Below, one piece after another: positions 47,597 to 58,845 of a stretch of 64,000 bases of DNA. How positions within the stretch are numbered: the stretch's first letter is position 1; every line of letters starts with the position of its first letter. The DNA is from Hyperoplus lanceolatus (Eukaryota; Chordata; Actinopteri; Uranoscopiformes; Ammodytidae): assembly GCA_026929865.2 (NCBI GenBank), contig CM049402.1, positions 26,667,001-26,731,000 on the forward strand, read 5' to 3'. Under the pieces are notes generated by a model. It ran no database searches. It was given only the letters and a program-made list of their open reading frames with translations, and was not told where the DNA came from. The translations under genes were made by a program, and so were the position numbers.

Positions 47597-47614
47597 AGTG
47601 CCTCTCCATTATTT

Positions 47615-48165
47615 TGTCATTTTACGATCAGAAAATGATGCCGGAAACTAGTTCCTAAAGGAGGGGCAGGGGTTGGGGGAATGATATGAAGCTACACCAA
47701 AATAGACGAAGAAGAAGAGTGACAGGGGGCGGGAGCTGTGGGAGAGTCTCTCTATGCGAGAGAGAGACGAGGCTGCTGGCTAACAAAATTGACAGACGCG
47801 GAGGAAGATTGAGAGGTACTGATAGGTTTGAAGATAGACTACTGAGAATGTTTTAGTCATATTGAAGAAAACTTTGAACGTAAGTCAAGCTATCAGCTTG
47901 TTCTTTGACATGAAGGAGGAGGACAGTTCATCCTCAGAGTCAAAGTATGACTACGTAGGCTACATACAGCCATTGTTGTTTGACTGAAGCACTGAGTACA
48001 CACACAGCAGCCAGCCTTCATAATGTGTAGCCTACAGACACAGTAGCCTAATAATCTGTTCTTTACACATACATGTCATATATGTATCCATATACTGTAT
48101 GTTTTATTATATAGGTCTGCCTAGCTTTTTTTAATAAAAAGGCATGATTTTTTTTTTTTTTTTTT
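47615..48165. other. Non-genic segment
   Basis: No gene recognised. A short coding-like stretch MKEEDSSSSESKYDYV (47910-47960 region) recalls the acidic N-termini of piggyBac-type transposases, but nothing downstream supports it. A strong donor-like GTAAGT follows AACTTTGAAC at 47880. Confidence 0.35.
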
Positions 48166-48718
48166 GTGGTTTGGGTCCATAATGTTCAAATATTATGTCA
48201 AATTGAAAAAAAAAACTGGCAGGTAATGTAGGTGAAGTTTTACTGAAACAAAATATACCAAACACAGCAAGCTTAAAACATTTTTATGTGCCCTCTGTGT
48301 TATGATTGACAGAACGTTGAGGAATTTGGGGAAAACGCCTATGTATTCACCTGCTATTTGTTCATAACATTTGGATGAAGGTTGATGCCACCTCAATCAA
48401 ACTTTTAAATTACCATAAAAACATTCCATGTATTTATTTTCAGCTTTCAAAAAAATTCAATATGAATGTTTGAGTTACCCATGGTAGAAATAATATATTT
48501 TTTAAATCCGTTTTTACATTTATCATGTGGTTTTTGGTCCAATATGATCATTTAACATGTCAAAATGAAATAAATAACTACCAGGTCATATAGGTTAGGG
48601 TGTTCTGAACAAAAAGATACCAAACTTTGGCATGATAAACATTTCTTACTGTAGTTTAGTAAGGATCGATCAAAAGTATGCAAAACGGCCAAAATAGCCC
48701 TAGGGTTCAGAGTGTTAA
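48166..48718. repeat. Diverged tandem duplication ending in a TTAA terminus
   Basis: Two units about 361 bp apart (from 48166 and from 48527) share GTGG.TTTGGTCCA, ATGTCAAA.TGAAA, CAGGT.AT.TAGGT, GATACCAAAC and a TAAA.CATTT block. The second ends CCTAGGGTTCAGAGTGTTAA at 48718. TTAACACTCTGAACCC (minus strand) looks like the terminus of a TTAA-type DNA transposon, but the opposite end was not found upstream, so this may be a one-ended remnant. Confidence 0.5.
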
Positions 48719-49829
48719 GACCCACATAACCCATGATACACATTTATAGAAAACCGAAGGATAGATCGATGGAGCTTGCGTTGCTCCATGTCATTCCTGG
48801 TACAATGTGTTATTGTGATCAAAATCCCTCCACGTTCACAAAGGTGGCAAACAGCATGTCCTTTTCATGTTGGCCACATGCGGAGAGCATCTATAGCCCT
48901 GGTCCCTCCCGCTGCTCCTGCTCCTCTTGAAGGGAAAAAGCAGACACATCAAAGGTTAGGTTACTCATCGCTTCAACAGAGATGCCCCATTATCAAGGAA
49001 AGGTTCCAAGTCAAGTCGGCTTTATTTATAAAAACCCAGCATCACATTCACAGTGAGGCCATTCTGTCATCTCAAACTCATCTAAAGTTTTCTCACAATA
49101 TGATAATGTCTCACAAGGACGAGCAGTAGCCTAGTTTATTATACAACAGCAACAATGTACTGGAACTACTGTATATCAAGGGGAGCATTCAGGATGGAAA
49201 GACAAATTGTACATCATTCAAATTACAATTTTGCATATTTACTGGACAAGCGGTGCCAAGAAGACTATCCCTCTACAATGCCAGGAAATTGCTCCAGCAC
49301 TTTTTAGTCCTCAAAGACCAGAATATTTTGACAAATGGGCATCACCGCATGTAATGAACAATGAATTTCAGGTGCCAAGTTGTTGCCGAGTAGATGACTA
49401 GACCTGGAGGAGTGTGGTATAAGCTCAATAATATTAACACATTTTCAAGCTTGATAATTAAAAAAAAATATATATTGTTATATACACACTGTAAAGGCCT
49501 TAACTGAATAATATCAACTCGGGTGTGTAGCTGTTACGCTGTGTAAAACCGACGTAACCTCATGTAATGTAATCCAATCCAATCCCTAACAAGAGGTGGA
49601 TAGTGCAAGACATATGTAATATGTTTTTTTTGGTATGTCACTGAGGCATCGGCCTTGGTGTAAAAAAAAGAGGGTTTGACTTTGACAAATCATTTATTTA
49701 TTTTGTTTCTGACGGAATTTCACCTGGAAGCTACACAATATCAGAGCTAACAAGCCGAACATGAATGTGCCTTTTCAGATAGAGGGAACCAGTATACACT
49801 GTTTGAACTAGTTAAGCCCTCAGCACTGT
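48719..49829. other. Non-genic stretch
   Basis: No gene or recognised repeat. The 117-codon frame at 48776-49129 has no motif. Confidence 0.45.
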
Positions 49830-50200
49830 GATGTGGCAAACCCATTGCTTGACTGTTCCTCAAGCTCGTACAGAGCTGGGTAAAACAGCTTTTAAGTTTG
49901 TTGCGCCGTTGTCATGGAATAACCTGCAAAAGCAGCTTAAGCTTCAGGACCTAGTAACTCTAAACACATTTAAGGCTGTTGTTAAGAGTTTGAAGTTGGA
50001 CTCCATCGGAAATTGTAAATGTTTTTAGTTAAGAATCTTATTTTTATGTTTTACAACTGTACGTAATATCGAACTTGTATTTTGTATTGTGTTTTATGTG
50101 TAACTGTGTTCTGCTGTCCATCTTGGCCAGGTCTCTCTTGTAAAAGAGATGTTAATCTCCATGAGACTAACCTGGTTAAATAAAGGATAAATAAAAAAAA
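49830..50200 (+). mobile_element. L2-type LINE, 3' end (5'-truncated)
   Basis: The coding end (frame 49828-50028) reads PQARTELGKTAFKFVAPLSW then NNLQKQLKLQ...FKAVVKSLK, the C-terminus of an L2-clade LINE ORF2. The 3' UTR follows, with GTCTCTCTTGTAAAAGAGAT, GTTAATCTCCATGAGACTAA and CCTGGTTAAATAAAGGATAA plus ATAAA repeats. This is the tail shared by many fish L2/Maui LINEs and their SINE partners. Only about 370 bp remain; the reverse transcriptase itself is missing, as is usual for LINE copies truncated during reverse transcription. Confidence 0.8.
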
Positions 50201-51510
50201 CTATCAGTCTGATGTGAATTGCTCATGAAAGATTGATTTCCTCTCTCTCGTCTTTGTTCGTCGACGGGGGATATTTGGGTTTTAGCTTGAATGAGTTGGT
50301 GTCATGGAGCTTCAAGAGGCATTTGAAAGGTGTTTGCTATTTTCATGTTTCATACGCCCTAACTATGTGTCCCTTTAGAGCATCTGTCCCTCCCATCCAG
50401 TCTATTCTCACTGAATAACGTCCTCCCTTGACAGTAATCAAAAGCCTGTGTCGATGAATATCTGCTCTTCAGAGAGCATGAGACAACATGCTTGTTTTAT
50501 ATGTGTTGCAATCCTCTGTGGGGGGGATCAAGCTTGAACGCTTCAAGGTAGAATGCGTTCACATCCTAAGACTGAATTGATGAGCAGTTGTGTTCCAAGG
50601 GAGGCAGCAGAGGCTGACTTATGAGTGATTTCCTAATAGTATTGGCCAATTTTCAGTGATAAGACATATATGCCAGTATCTGGGTATGAGTAAAGAGATA
50701 AGAAGTACAGAAATGCCAGGATATATTTGAGGTATAGTGTGTGAACAGTGTGTGTACTACATATTATATCCACCAGCAAGCACTGGCAAGTTTATTAACA
50801 GCAAGACATTCATCTCAACACATATCTTGATCACAATTATTCAATAACCAGACGCATTTGATCCTTAACTGAATCATTATCATAATCATCATGTACACAT
50901 TTTATTTAGTATCAAACAAAAAACACTGTTCATGGTCTGTACATACAAACAATTAGCTTTACAGCTTTCAAAAACTTATTCTGATATTGGCCAGCACTTC
51001 ATTACAATGAAAACAATTCATACATAGGTTTAGGTCTACAAACTAAACTTCACTCAAGATCAAGGCTCCTTTTCCATAGTGTATGGACCTAAATACTCTA
51101 CTAATGTCATCATGTCACCAAAGTTCCACACTGAGTGATAACCACTGAGCCAACAACTACCTTGACTCAAGGAAGACGTACAATGCAGTTCAGGCTCTGT
51201 AAAAACAGGTAGTAAGTGGACCTTGCAGTATTATAATTTGGGCGAAAAAACACTTAAGGGAATCCTAATGGGCAAAATCTAGAGAGCTATTGAACAACAT
51301 AAATGACAAAATCTGATTTGATTTAGTAATGATCTTGTTTTGCTCGGAATGTTAAAACTCTTCCATTCCTGGTACATTGTGTGTTGAAAACAGGTGGACA
51401 TACAAACAAATAAGCAAAACAATGTGAACAAATGCAGGCATCCTGGTCGCATAACTGACAATGTAATTGCATCAACCGCTCATCTGTTGCCTGTCTCCCC
51501 TATGTCACAT
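50201..51510. other. Non-genic stretch
   Basis: No gene or recognised repeat. Confidence 0.45.
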
Positions 51511-53147
51511 TTAACCCTTGTGTGGTGTTCGGGTCTGTGGGACCCATTTTAATTTTTATCAAAAGAAAAAGTATACTATTAATTATAATGTCAAACCGAG
51601 ACTCATTGGCCTTGGCTCATTTACCCTAAAGAACATAGATCAGAAAAAAAAAATTATCAACATACACTGTACACCTCACCTACACATTTATATTACATAC
51701 AGGATGTTCGGGTCTACTGGACCCAGGGCTAATAAAAGTGTAGAAATTGTAGATTTTAGAAGAGAGAGAAGCTTTTAAAGATGATGTAGAGTTAAAGGGT
51801 TCAGAATGTGAGAATCACTCACTCTCTCATGATCATTACTCATCATAAACACCTTATTTTGGGTCGGGTCGCGGGGCCAGCAGCTTGAGCAGGGGACCCC
51901 AAACTTCTCCTTCCAGGGCCACAGGAACCAGCTCTAACTGGGGGATCCTGAGGCGTTCCCAGGTCAGGGTGGAGATATAATCTCTCCACCTAGTCCTGGG
52001 TCTTCCCGAGGCCTCCTTCCAGCTGGACGCTCCTGAAACACCTCCCTGGAGGCATCCTTACCAGATGCCCGAACCACCTCAACAGGCTCCTTTTTACACA
52101 TAGGAGTAGCGTCTCTACTCCAAAACTCTCAGAATGACTGAGCTTCTCACCCTATCTCTAAGGGAGATTCCAGCCAGCCTCCTGAGAAAATCCATTTCGG
52201 CCACTTGTACCCGCAATCTAGTTCTCTGGGTCATGACCCAGCCTTCATGACCATAGGTGAAAGTAGGAACCAAGATCATCTCTCTTTTCATCACAACAGT
52301 GCGGTAAAGCGAGTGCAATATCGCCCCCACTGCTCCGATTCTACGGCCAAGCTACCACTTCTTTTTTCCCTCACTCGCAAACAAGACTCCAAGATACTTG
52401 AACTCCTTCACTTGGGGTAAGGACTCATTCCATAACTGGAGTAGACAATCCATCAGTTTCCTACTGAGTACCATGGCCTTAGATTTAGAGGTGCTGATCC
52501 TTATGCCAACTGCTTCACATTCGGCTGTGAACCAATCCAGTGAGATCTGAAGGTCACAGACCGATGATGTCATCCGGACCACATCATCTGCATAAAGCAA
52601 TGATGAGCTCACTGTTAGGATCACATTTCTGAAATTTCAGAGTCTGACAGTGACTTTGTAGAAGAGGATGAGATTGAGCATCAGCTAAAGTAGTTCCAAA
52701 ATGAAGAAACAGGACCAGCCTTCAGCAGCCAGCCCTAGGACCAGCCCATTAGTTTTGTAGTGTAAACTGACCTGAATGGGTTAAATTTCCAATAAAGTTC
52801 AAATAAATTAAAATCAATAGTTATTAAAAACCTGCTTCATTTGTAAATGTGTTGAATGTATAACCCTCATATCTTTTTTTATAATTGTTTTTCTTGTTTT
52901 ATTACATTTTATTCAAAAACAGACAAAAAACGAGTGGTACTTTAATTCATAAATGTGATCTAACAAAGGTAAATAGCAAATATCAACGTTTATATTTCTT
53001 GCAAATAGGATGAAGTAAACATCTGTTGAGTATTTTAAAATAAAATGTTTGATTGTGTTGAATTAAAACCTCCGAAAATACAATGGGTCCACCAGACTCA
53101 CGAACACTGGCTGTGTAACAACAATATGAACACCACACAAGGGTTAA
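51511..53147 (+). mobile_element. piggyBac-type element, non-autonomous, with nested LINE
   Basis: The left terminus TTAACCCTTGTGTGGTGTTC is repeated as a perfect 20-bp inverted copy at the right end (53128-53147). TTAA at both ends is the piggyBac target. Near the left end two near-palindromes, GGGTCTGTGGGACCC (51531-51545) and GGGTCTACTGGACCC (51711-51725), recur, with GGGTCCACCAGACTC as the right-hand partner (53085-53099). Only a trace of transposase is left: SDSDFVEEDEIEHQLK (52643-52690), an acidic N-terminal motif of the PGBD type, then a stop. A Rex3/RTE-like LINE fragment (about 51861-52612) interrupts it. Without the LINE it is about 0.9 kb. Confidence 0.87.
51861..52612 (-). pseudogene. 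RTE/Rex3-like LINE, RT fragment
   Basis: The minus-strand frame from 52624 shows the reverse-transcriptase catalytic YADD (52583-52594). It continues LDWFTAECEAVGIRISTSKS, KAMVLSRK, LPQVKEFKYLGVLF. In a second frame (52330-52115) come YRTVVMKRE, YGHEGWVMTQRTR and FLRRLAGISLRDRVRSS. This order is that of RTE-clade LINEs such as Rex3 of fish. The minus-strand end reads CCCGCGACCCGACCC, as in Rex3 3' tails. It is 5'-truncated at the RT active site and broken by at least one frame change. It lies inside the piggyBac-type element, so it inserted later. Clade assignment is by eye. Confidence 0.72.
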
Positions 53148-53873
53148 TAAAGCCATAACACATTCATTAAGTAGTGCATTTATGCCTTAGATGCCATTCT
53201 TAGCCTATCTTATTCTGCAAATAACTGAGAATGACATGGTTTCATCATCTGCTAAAAGCCTGCATGAGGGAAGTGACCACCTATCAAAAACAGCCATCTA
53301 GCAAGGTTCAAAAGGTTATAAGACTAAAACAAATCAGTCACAGTAAAGGCTTTAAGAATACTGTCAGACTCTATAGGCAGCAAAGCCAGCTCCAATGTAT
53401 GTGGCCCCATGCAGTGGTAAAATGTGGGTGTTGGATTGTACTCTTGGCTGAAGCCTAGAGGAGTACAAACAAAAAACCAGGTCACAGGGATTTGGGGAGA
53501 GAATGTCTCTGAAAAAGTTCCACCCAACAATACCAGGGAGTTCAAAACCAAACAAGTAGCAGAGCAAATATCCCACGTTCCCCAATCCCGATGCCTTTTT
53601 AGCTTGAGACAACAGCAGTGCTGAGATCCGGGGGAACTGGAGAGCTTTATCGATTTGGACGTTCCTTAAAGGTTACACCGTTTCACATCTGCCTTCCCTG
53701 CAGACAAACGGAAAGAGAGACTGAGAGACTTCCAGGAGGGCCTGCCATAAAGCATCCCTGGCGAGAGCATTTTGGAGGTATCCTTTAATTTCATGCACGA
53801 CAGCTTTCACATTTGTTTCCCTCCCTTTCCCGTTTGCCTCTTCTTTTCCCTTTCTCTAATGTTCCCACGCACA

Positions 53874-53875
<2 letters not shown>

Positions 53876-53916
<41 letters not shown>
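53876..53916. repeat. (CA)n microsatellite
   Basis: About 41 bp of CA following CGCACACTCACAC. Confidence 0.95.
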
Positions 53917-53919
<3 letters not shown>

Positions 53920-54207
53920 CCCCACCCCCCTTCTTTCCATCTCCAGGGTTCGCATTCAAATGACGCTGCATCCTGAGCCATCCGGATGGGACTGAGGCAC
54001 GGAAACAATGTACATTTTTAAAACTTTTCCTCTATGTATACGAGTGAGGCACTTTGGCCTTATGTAAGCAATTTATCCTGCAATGCTGATACAGCTGAGT
54101 GTTGTGATGCAGCTCGAACACATAGTTACAAGGCTTTTGAAGCCTTTTGTCATTGGCCGCCTATAAATGGTGCATCTTGTCCTAATTATGCAGATAGGTA
54201 ATAAGCC

Positions 54208-54211
54208 CCAC

Positions 54212-54245
<34 letters not shown>
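54208..54245. repeat. C run and (CT)n microsatellite
   Basis: About 14 C residues followed by about 24 bp of CT. Confidence 0.92.
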
Positions 54246-54246
<1 letters not shown>

Positions 54247-57200
54247 TTATGGTCTCTCTCCTGAGTTATATTCTCAGAAGCACAGGGGTGAGAAAAAAGC
54301 TGACAGGTATGTGATGGTATGCAGCATGCTGCAGAGCTGGAGACAGAAGCAGGGAGGGGGGGAGCCGGGTGTCAAATGTGATTACAGGGACAACAAAAAA
54401 AACAAGGTAATTAAGTGTAGAGAATTTGGCTGAGAAAATCAAGTCAAAACTTTTGACCTGGAGTGCTGCCAAATCAGCTTCGAACTCACTCTCCAGTCAG
54501 TTGAGCAGGCAGGTGTGGGGTTACGGTGAGGTCTAGGGTATAGACTGCGAGAGGCAAGCTTGACCCCTGACCCCATGAGTCAGAGGAAAAGAGGCCACTG
54601 AATGGCCTTGACTCGCTTCCAAGGGTTTAAGTGTCAATCAATAAGAGGGAGAGGAAAGTGGAGGTTAGTTCCCACCGAGGAAGCCCCTGATTTCCTGTCT
54701 CTTGTGCGGCAGAAAGCTCTGTCACTGGAGCCTCGTTAGCAAAGCTTGTTTAAAGACTTAATCAATCCAATATGGCTGCACTGATTGCTCCACACAGGGT
54801 AGAGTTCCAGTGTCACTGCTGAGCTTATCGAAAAGCAAGCACAGGGCCCTTGATAGGTAAAGCCTTTCTCCCTGTTTGCCTGTCAAGCTCATGCTAAAGG
54901 ACCTGCCTCCTCCGTGCACCGACTACATTTCACTGAAAGAGCCTTTCAACTGGGTCAGTCATTGTTTTTTTAAAATAACTCATTCTCAAACACAGGTTTG
55001 CTTGACACCGGGGTTTGTGACACTTGATTTTGACTGCCCAGGCCATGGAAACTGTTGCCATGCAGTGTGTGTGTGTTTCCATACTGTCTCACTGCTGCTT
55101 GTAGCATCAAGTGATTGAATGAGTATCCAGCTTTTTTGAGATAAAATGAAATTGTCCTCCTCAAAACCTCAAACTTTGTATCATCCCTTCTTCCATATTA
55201 ATTTTCTCGGTGGCTTCTCAAACATCCAGTTGTCTCAAGGATTTTCGGATTTCTAATTGAAAACTCCGGAGGCTCTGGTGTCAAACGCTTTAACAAAGAT
55301 CTGTCACACCAACAATCTGCTCTGTCACACGAAGGAAGCCACAACTGTAGCGCGTGGTCCCTCTTTATCTCCTTGTCTGTCTGCCATGGAAACAGATAGC
55401 ATGGGTTTGTGAATAGATTAACCGCAGATTCACTGTCAGCTCTAGCAGCCAGTAATCCATGCTGCTCATTTCAGCCCCGACCGCTTTGTCTGCCTTGCAA
55501 CCCTGCAGGTCAAATCTCAGGGTTTGCTTCCCCACTGGCTTCCCTTTTTCGCTCTCCTCCACCGCTTGATGCTGTTGCTGTGTAATAAAGCAGCTTAACC
55601 GCGGTGTGAGACCTCGCAGCTGCAGCGTTGGCTTCGGGGGTAATTGCGCTGGAGTTCTCAGAACGCTCCAATTCCCTTAATTATTAACGAGTGTTATTGT
55701 AAATTATGGATTATTAGCTCCCCCTCTCCACGACTCCATGAGTGGACGGGACGCCTGCCTCGCATGATGCCAGCAAAAAATGGCAGGAAACAGTTGATGA
55801 GGAAGACAAAGTGATAGGGTTATGAGCTGAGAGAGGGAGCTAAATGAGGACAGAAAACTAACACTGCTGCGGTGGATTGGGGAATTATATGGAGAAGCAA
55901 AGGGGGTACAATGAGAGAGGGTTATTTTTTGGTTAGAAGCCGGGTGCAGGGAGGGTAGAGAGGCATGCTGCCAAGGCCGTCCCGACTGCATTTAATCACT
56001 CAGCTGTTCCTCTGCGCACTGCCTTCCCCAACAACCGAGCACCGCTGCAAAATTACTTACAAATCACTTGTGTAATTTTTCATTAAGATGCAGTTAAGAT
56101 GAGAGAGATTTATTAGGATGGGGGATGGCACGCATGCTTATGTTTAATTTTCTTTTTCTTTTTTTTAACTGCCAACAATCCAACTCCATCTTTTGATGTA
56201 GAGATTTGGGGGGCTGAATGTGGAACTAATTGAGTGGGTCAATTGCACCACGAGATGGCATGCAGCACTCAAAGCCCTCGTCATTAAATCATTACAAAAC
56301 ATTGAATATGGATTTGTGTCATTTAATTCGCAAGAGGGGGGTGGTGCTTGCAGAGACGCTAATTGAATACAGTTCACGCTGATTGCAAATGGCTGAGCTC
56401 ATGAAGACAAATGACGGCTTTGTTGCTGTGTGTTTGCATGCTTGTTAATTGAGTTGTCTGAGTGTTGCGACTCTGTGTAATCATCCAGGATTTAGTTTGA
56501 TGTTTAGTTGGTTGTCTGAAAAAGAAATTCTCAACTAAATTCGGTTAAGCCCCATTAGCCCCATGTGTCACCTTTGCCCTCTGGATGTACACAAAGGGAT
56601 ACGTATCAGTTCATACATTCCTTAATAGATGCAACCTACTGCTGGTTAAGAGGTAACAGCTGTAATCATCTTCAGCATCATACATTATTTCTCCCCTATA
56701 TGTTAGTGCTGTGGTCACAAGTGGAACTAAAAGGGGGCCATGGGTTTGATGTTTAGACCCCTTGAATAAGTAATGATAATCATTAATAATAAAACCCTTT
56801 TAAAAACCGATTTGAATCCAAAGGATGTTTTATTGTTTAATTTTCGTAGGCATACATGCATGTATGAGTAATTGCATGTAGGTAGACTATTCAAATATGT
56901 GTCTATTCTCTGCTGACCTGGAGAAAGTTATCCATGAAGTGTGGCTTTATTTAAAGTTCTCTATCTTGATAACAGTATGTGCAACATGTGGCAGCAACAA
57001 CTGATCGCTTCACCACTATGTTTAGTTACCCTTCACCAGCCAATGTCGGAATTGATTTAAACATATTTCTGATCATGTTGAATCAAAGGGTAAAAAATGT
57101 AAATGTAAAATGCCAAAAATGTAACCAACTCAAAATGGGGGACCTCCCTGTAAACTGAAGAATGTAGAGCCAATTGGCTAATTAGTCGCATTGAAATACT

Positions 57201-57567
57201 GCACTTTTAATTGGAAGCCTGACTAAAATTAAATTAATATCTGTAACCAAATAGTTTTGCAAAACTTACTCTGATGCAATATTAAAAATCCCTTATGTGA
57301 GCCCCCAAAAATCTGCGTGGAGAACAGGAGCGTGCGTGACCGTGTGTGTGTGAGGTTGCCCACCAGAATGTTAATCTATGGCCCTTTGTTCTGCCTGCGT
57401 GTCTCCAGCTGCGCGAGCCGGGGACGTGTCTTACGAGAAAAAACACGTTGGCTTCAAGAAAATAAAATCGAGCTTTGAGTTTCTGTTCTGTGTCTATATG
57501 TTTGTGCCGTAAAAATAATTCAGATCATTGTATGTGTGCATGATCAGAGTAAGGTAACTGTGTCAAG

Positions 57568-58845
57568 TTAACCTTCCTCCTGTGTTAACTTTCTGCTACC
57601 ATCCATGGTGTTAGCGGGTCGGTTTCGACCCGTGTCTGAAATCAGCTGTAAAAAACGCTAAAAACTATTATCTATCATCCTTTTTGTTTCTCATATCTTG
57701 GTTACATTGTTAGGCTTCCTTATCCATGAGAATATTGTTTTTAATATTTTTGGTGTAGGCGGCTGAGCCTTTTTTTTGTCAGTATGCGCCTCAATTTCAG
57801 TTTAGAAAATGGTAAAATTAACCTTAAGAGAATCATATATATAAATATTTGGTTGTTGTGTTACCTGATTATTACTGAGGGGTATGAGAACACATTTCTT
57901 AACAAAATGTGTTTTATTTATTTTTTCATATTAATATTATTGACCTTTTTAACATCTATGGTGTTACCGGTCAATTACGACCCATAAATATTGATTTCAG
58001 AAAAGAGCAAAAAAACTTTTATCTCAGCATTATACAAACACACAATGAAAACCAGAACAAGTCACAACACAAAATATAGATTTGTAAGGTCAAATAAACA
58101 ACAACCAATCAACAAATCAAACCAATCGAAATCAATTACCAGCTCCAAAACTAGTAAAAAGTAAAAGTCTCTGTGTGCATGTGTATGTGTGTGTACAGAT
58201 GTGTGACAAAAAGCAACACTTTAAGTGTTCTTTGCAGAGATATTTCTTGCAGGTAAAGCACAATCCGTTTATCTTTCTGTCCTTAGTGCTTCGGCAGACC
58301 TGACACCTCTTATTTTTAGAATCAGGTGGCCATTTTCACCAAAAACATGATCCAGAACTTGGCTCACTGTATATCTCCTCATTTTTTAATACTGCAAATT
58401 GGAGATGTGCACTCTGCAAGTCACCAACTCTATACTGAATTGACCTCACATGTCTGGATAAGCCCGTCTGTTTGTTTCGCTTTTATGCAGGTATAAGGGC
58501 AAACAAAGTCAAAATGAGACCCCCCCCCAGAGCTCACATGATTGGGAGAGGAGCTAACTGTTGGCTGACAGTGCACTTATGATTTCAGTTGTGGCTCTAG
58601 TTATTGTTTTTTACATCTTATTCTATAACCGGGTCGAAAACGACCCTAGCACCACCAGTGTTATAATTTCCACCAGAACATTTTATAATTAAGTGAAACA
58701 TTTTTTATTTTTTTTATTTTGTTGAAATAGAGGTTCCTGACAAAGTCAAGAAATTTTGATGCAATAAACAAAATGTAAGTGGTTCTTTTATGCATTTGAA
58801 AACCAAAACGGGTCGGTGGCGACCCTAACACGAGAGGAAGGTTAA
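57568..58845. mobile_element. piggyBac-type element (1278 bp), decayed
   Basis: The termini TTAACCTTCCTCCTGTGTTA (left) and CACGAGAGGAAGGTTAA (right) are inverted with two mismatches in the first 17 bases; TTAA is at both ends. Four short hairpins of the form GGGTCG-N4-CGACCC, or variants, lie near the ends: 57617-57633, 57966-57981, 58630-58645 and 58809-58824. Such palindromes recur in fish piggyBac elements and may be transposase-binding sites. The interior carries a decayed transposase C-terminus on the minus strand (58136-58333). This element and the one at 51511 share only the general plan and are different families. Confidence 0.87.
58136..58333 (-). pseudogene. piggyBac transposase C-terminal Cys-rich domain remnant
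   Basis: The minus-strand frame reads NKRCQVCRSTKDRK then INGLCFTCKKYLCKEHLKC. This is the Cys/His pattern (CxxC...CxxC...C..H) of the RING/PHD-like domain at the end of piggyBac transposases, which helps bind the element's ends. The residues that should precede it (DHVFGENGHL) are in a different frame, and no DDD catalytic core is found upstream, so only about 60 residues of the protein remain. It lies inside the matching TTAA-bounded element in the expected place near one end. Confidence 0.75.

Larger units (their letters stand above)
43047..47605. mobile_element. Composite: long-TIR element flanked by a 9-bp repeat, carrying three insertions
   Basis: Inverted arms start near 43047 (AGAGTACCTATTTGCAGAC) and end near 45642/47605. 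They continue inward through CGGAGCTCCACCGG, AAATACGAAATTTC, CTGGCGGCGATCACCCAGCG, GCCGGCGTTCACCTAGCGG and GGTGCTAGTAGACAGTAAAA. The left arm covers 43054-43239; the right arm covers 44847-45011 plus 45622-45642. CCATTATTT stands outside both ends (43038-43046, 47606-47614). Arms of about 200 bp with a 9-bp duplication are typical of Mutator-like elements, so I infer that superfamily. Inside are a Harbinger-type MITE (43876-44843), a second repeat (about 45012-45621) and a hAT-like foldback (45648-47596). Without them the element is roughly 1 kb. No transposase is visible. Confidence 0.72.
53148..57567. other. Non-genic stretch, possible conserved non-coding DNA
   Basis: About 4.4 kb with no transposon ends and no supported gene. 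It has a CA array (53876-53916) and a C run plus CT array (54208-54245). Between about 55560 and 56480 the sequence is complex, rich in TAATTA/ATTAAC-type homeodomain cores (CCTTAATTATTAACGAGTGT, GCTAATTGAATACAG, GGAACTAATTGAGTGGG) and repeat-free. This is the strongest candidate in the window for a conserved enhancer-like cluster, but only a comparative alignment could show it. Confidence 0.35.
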
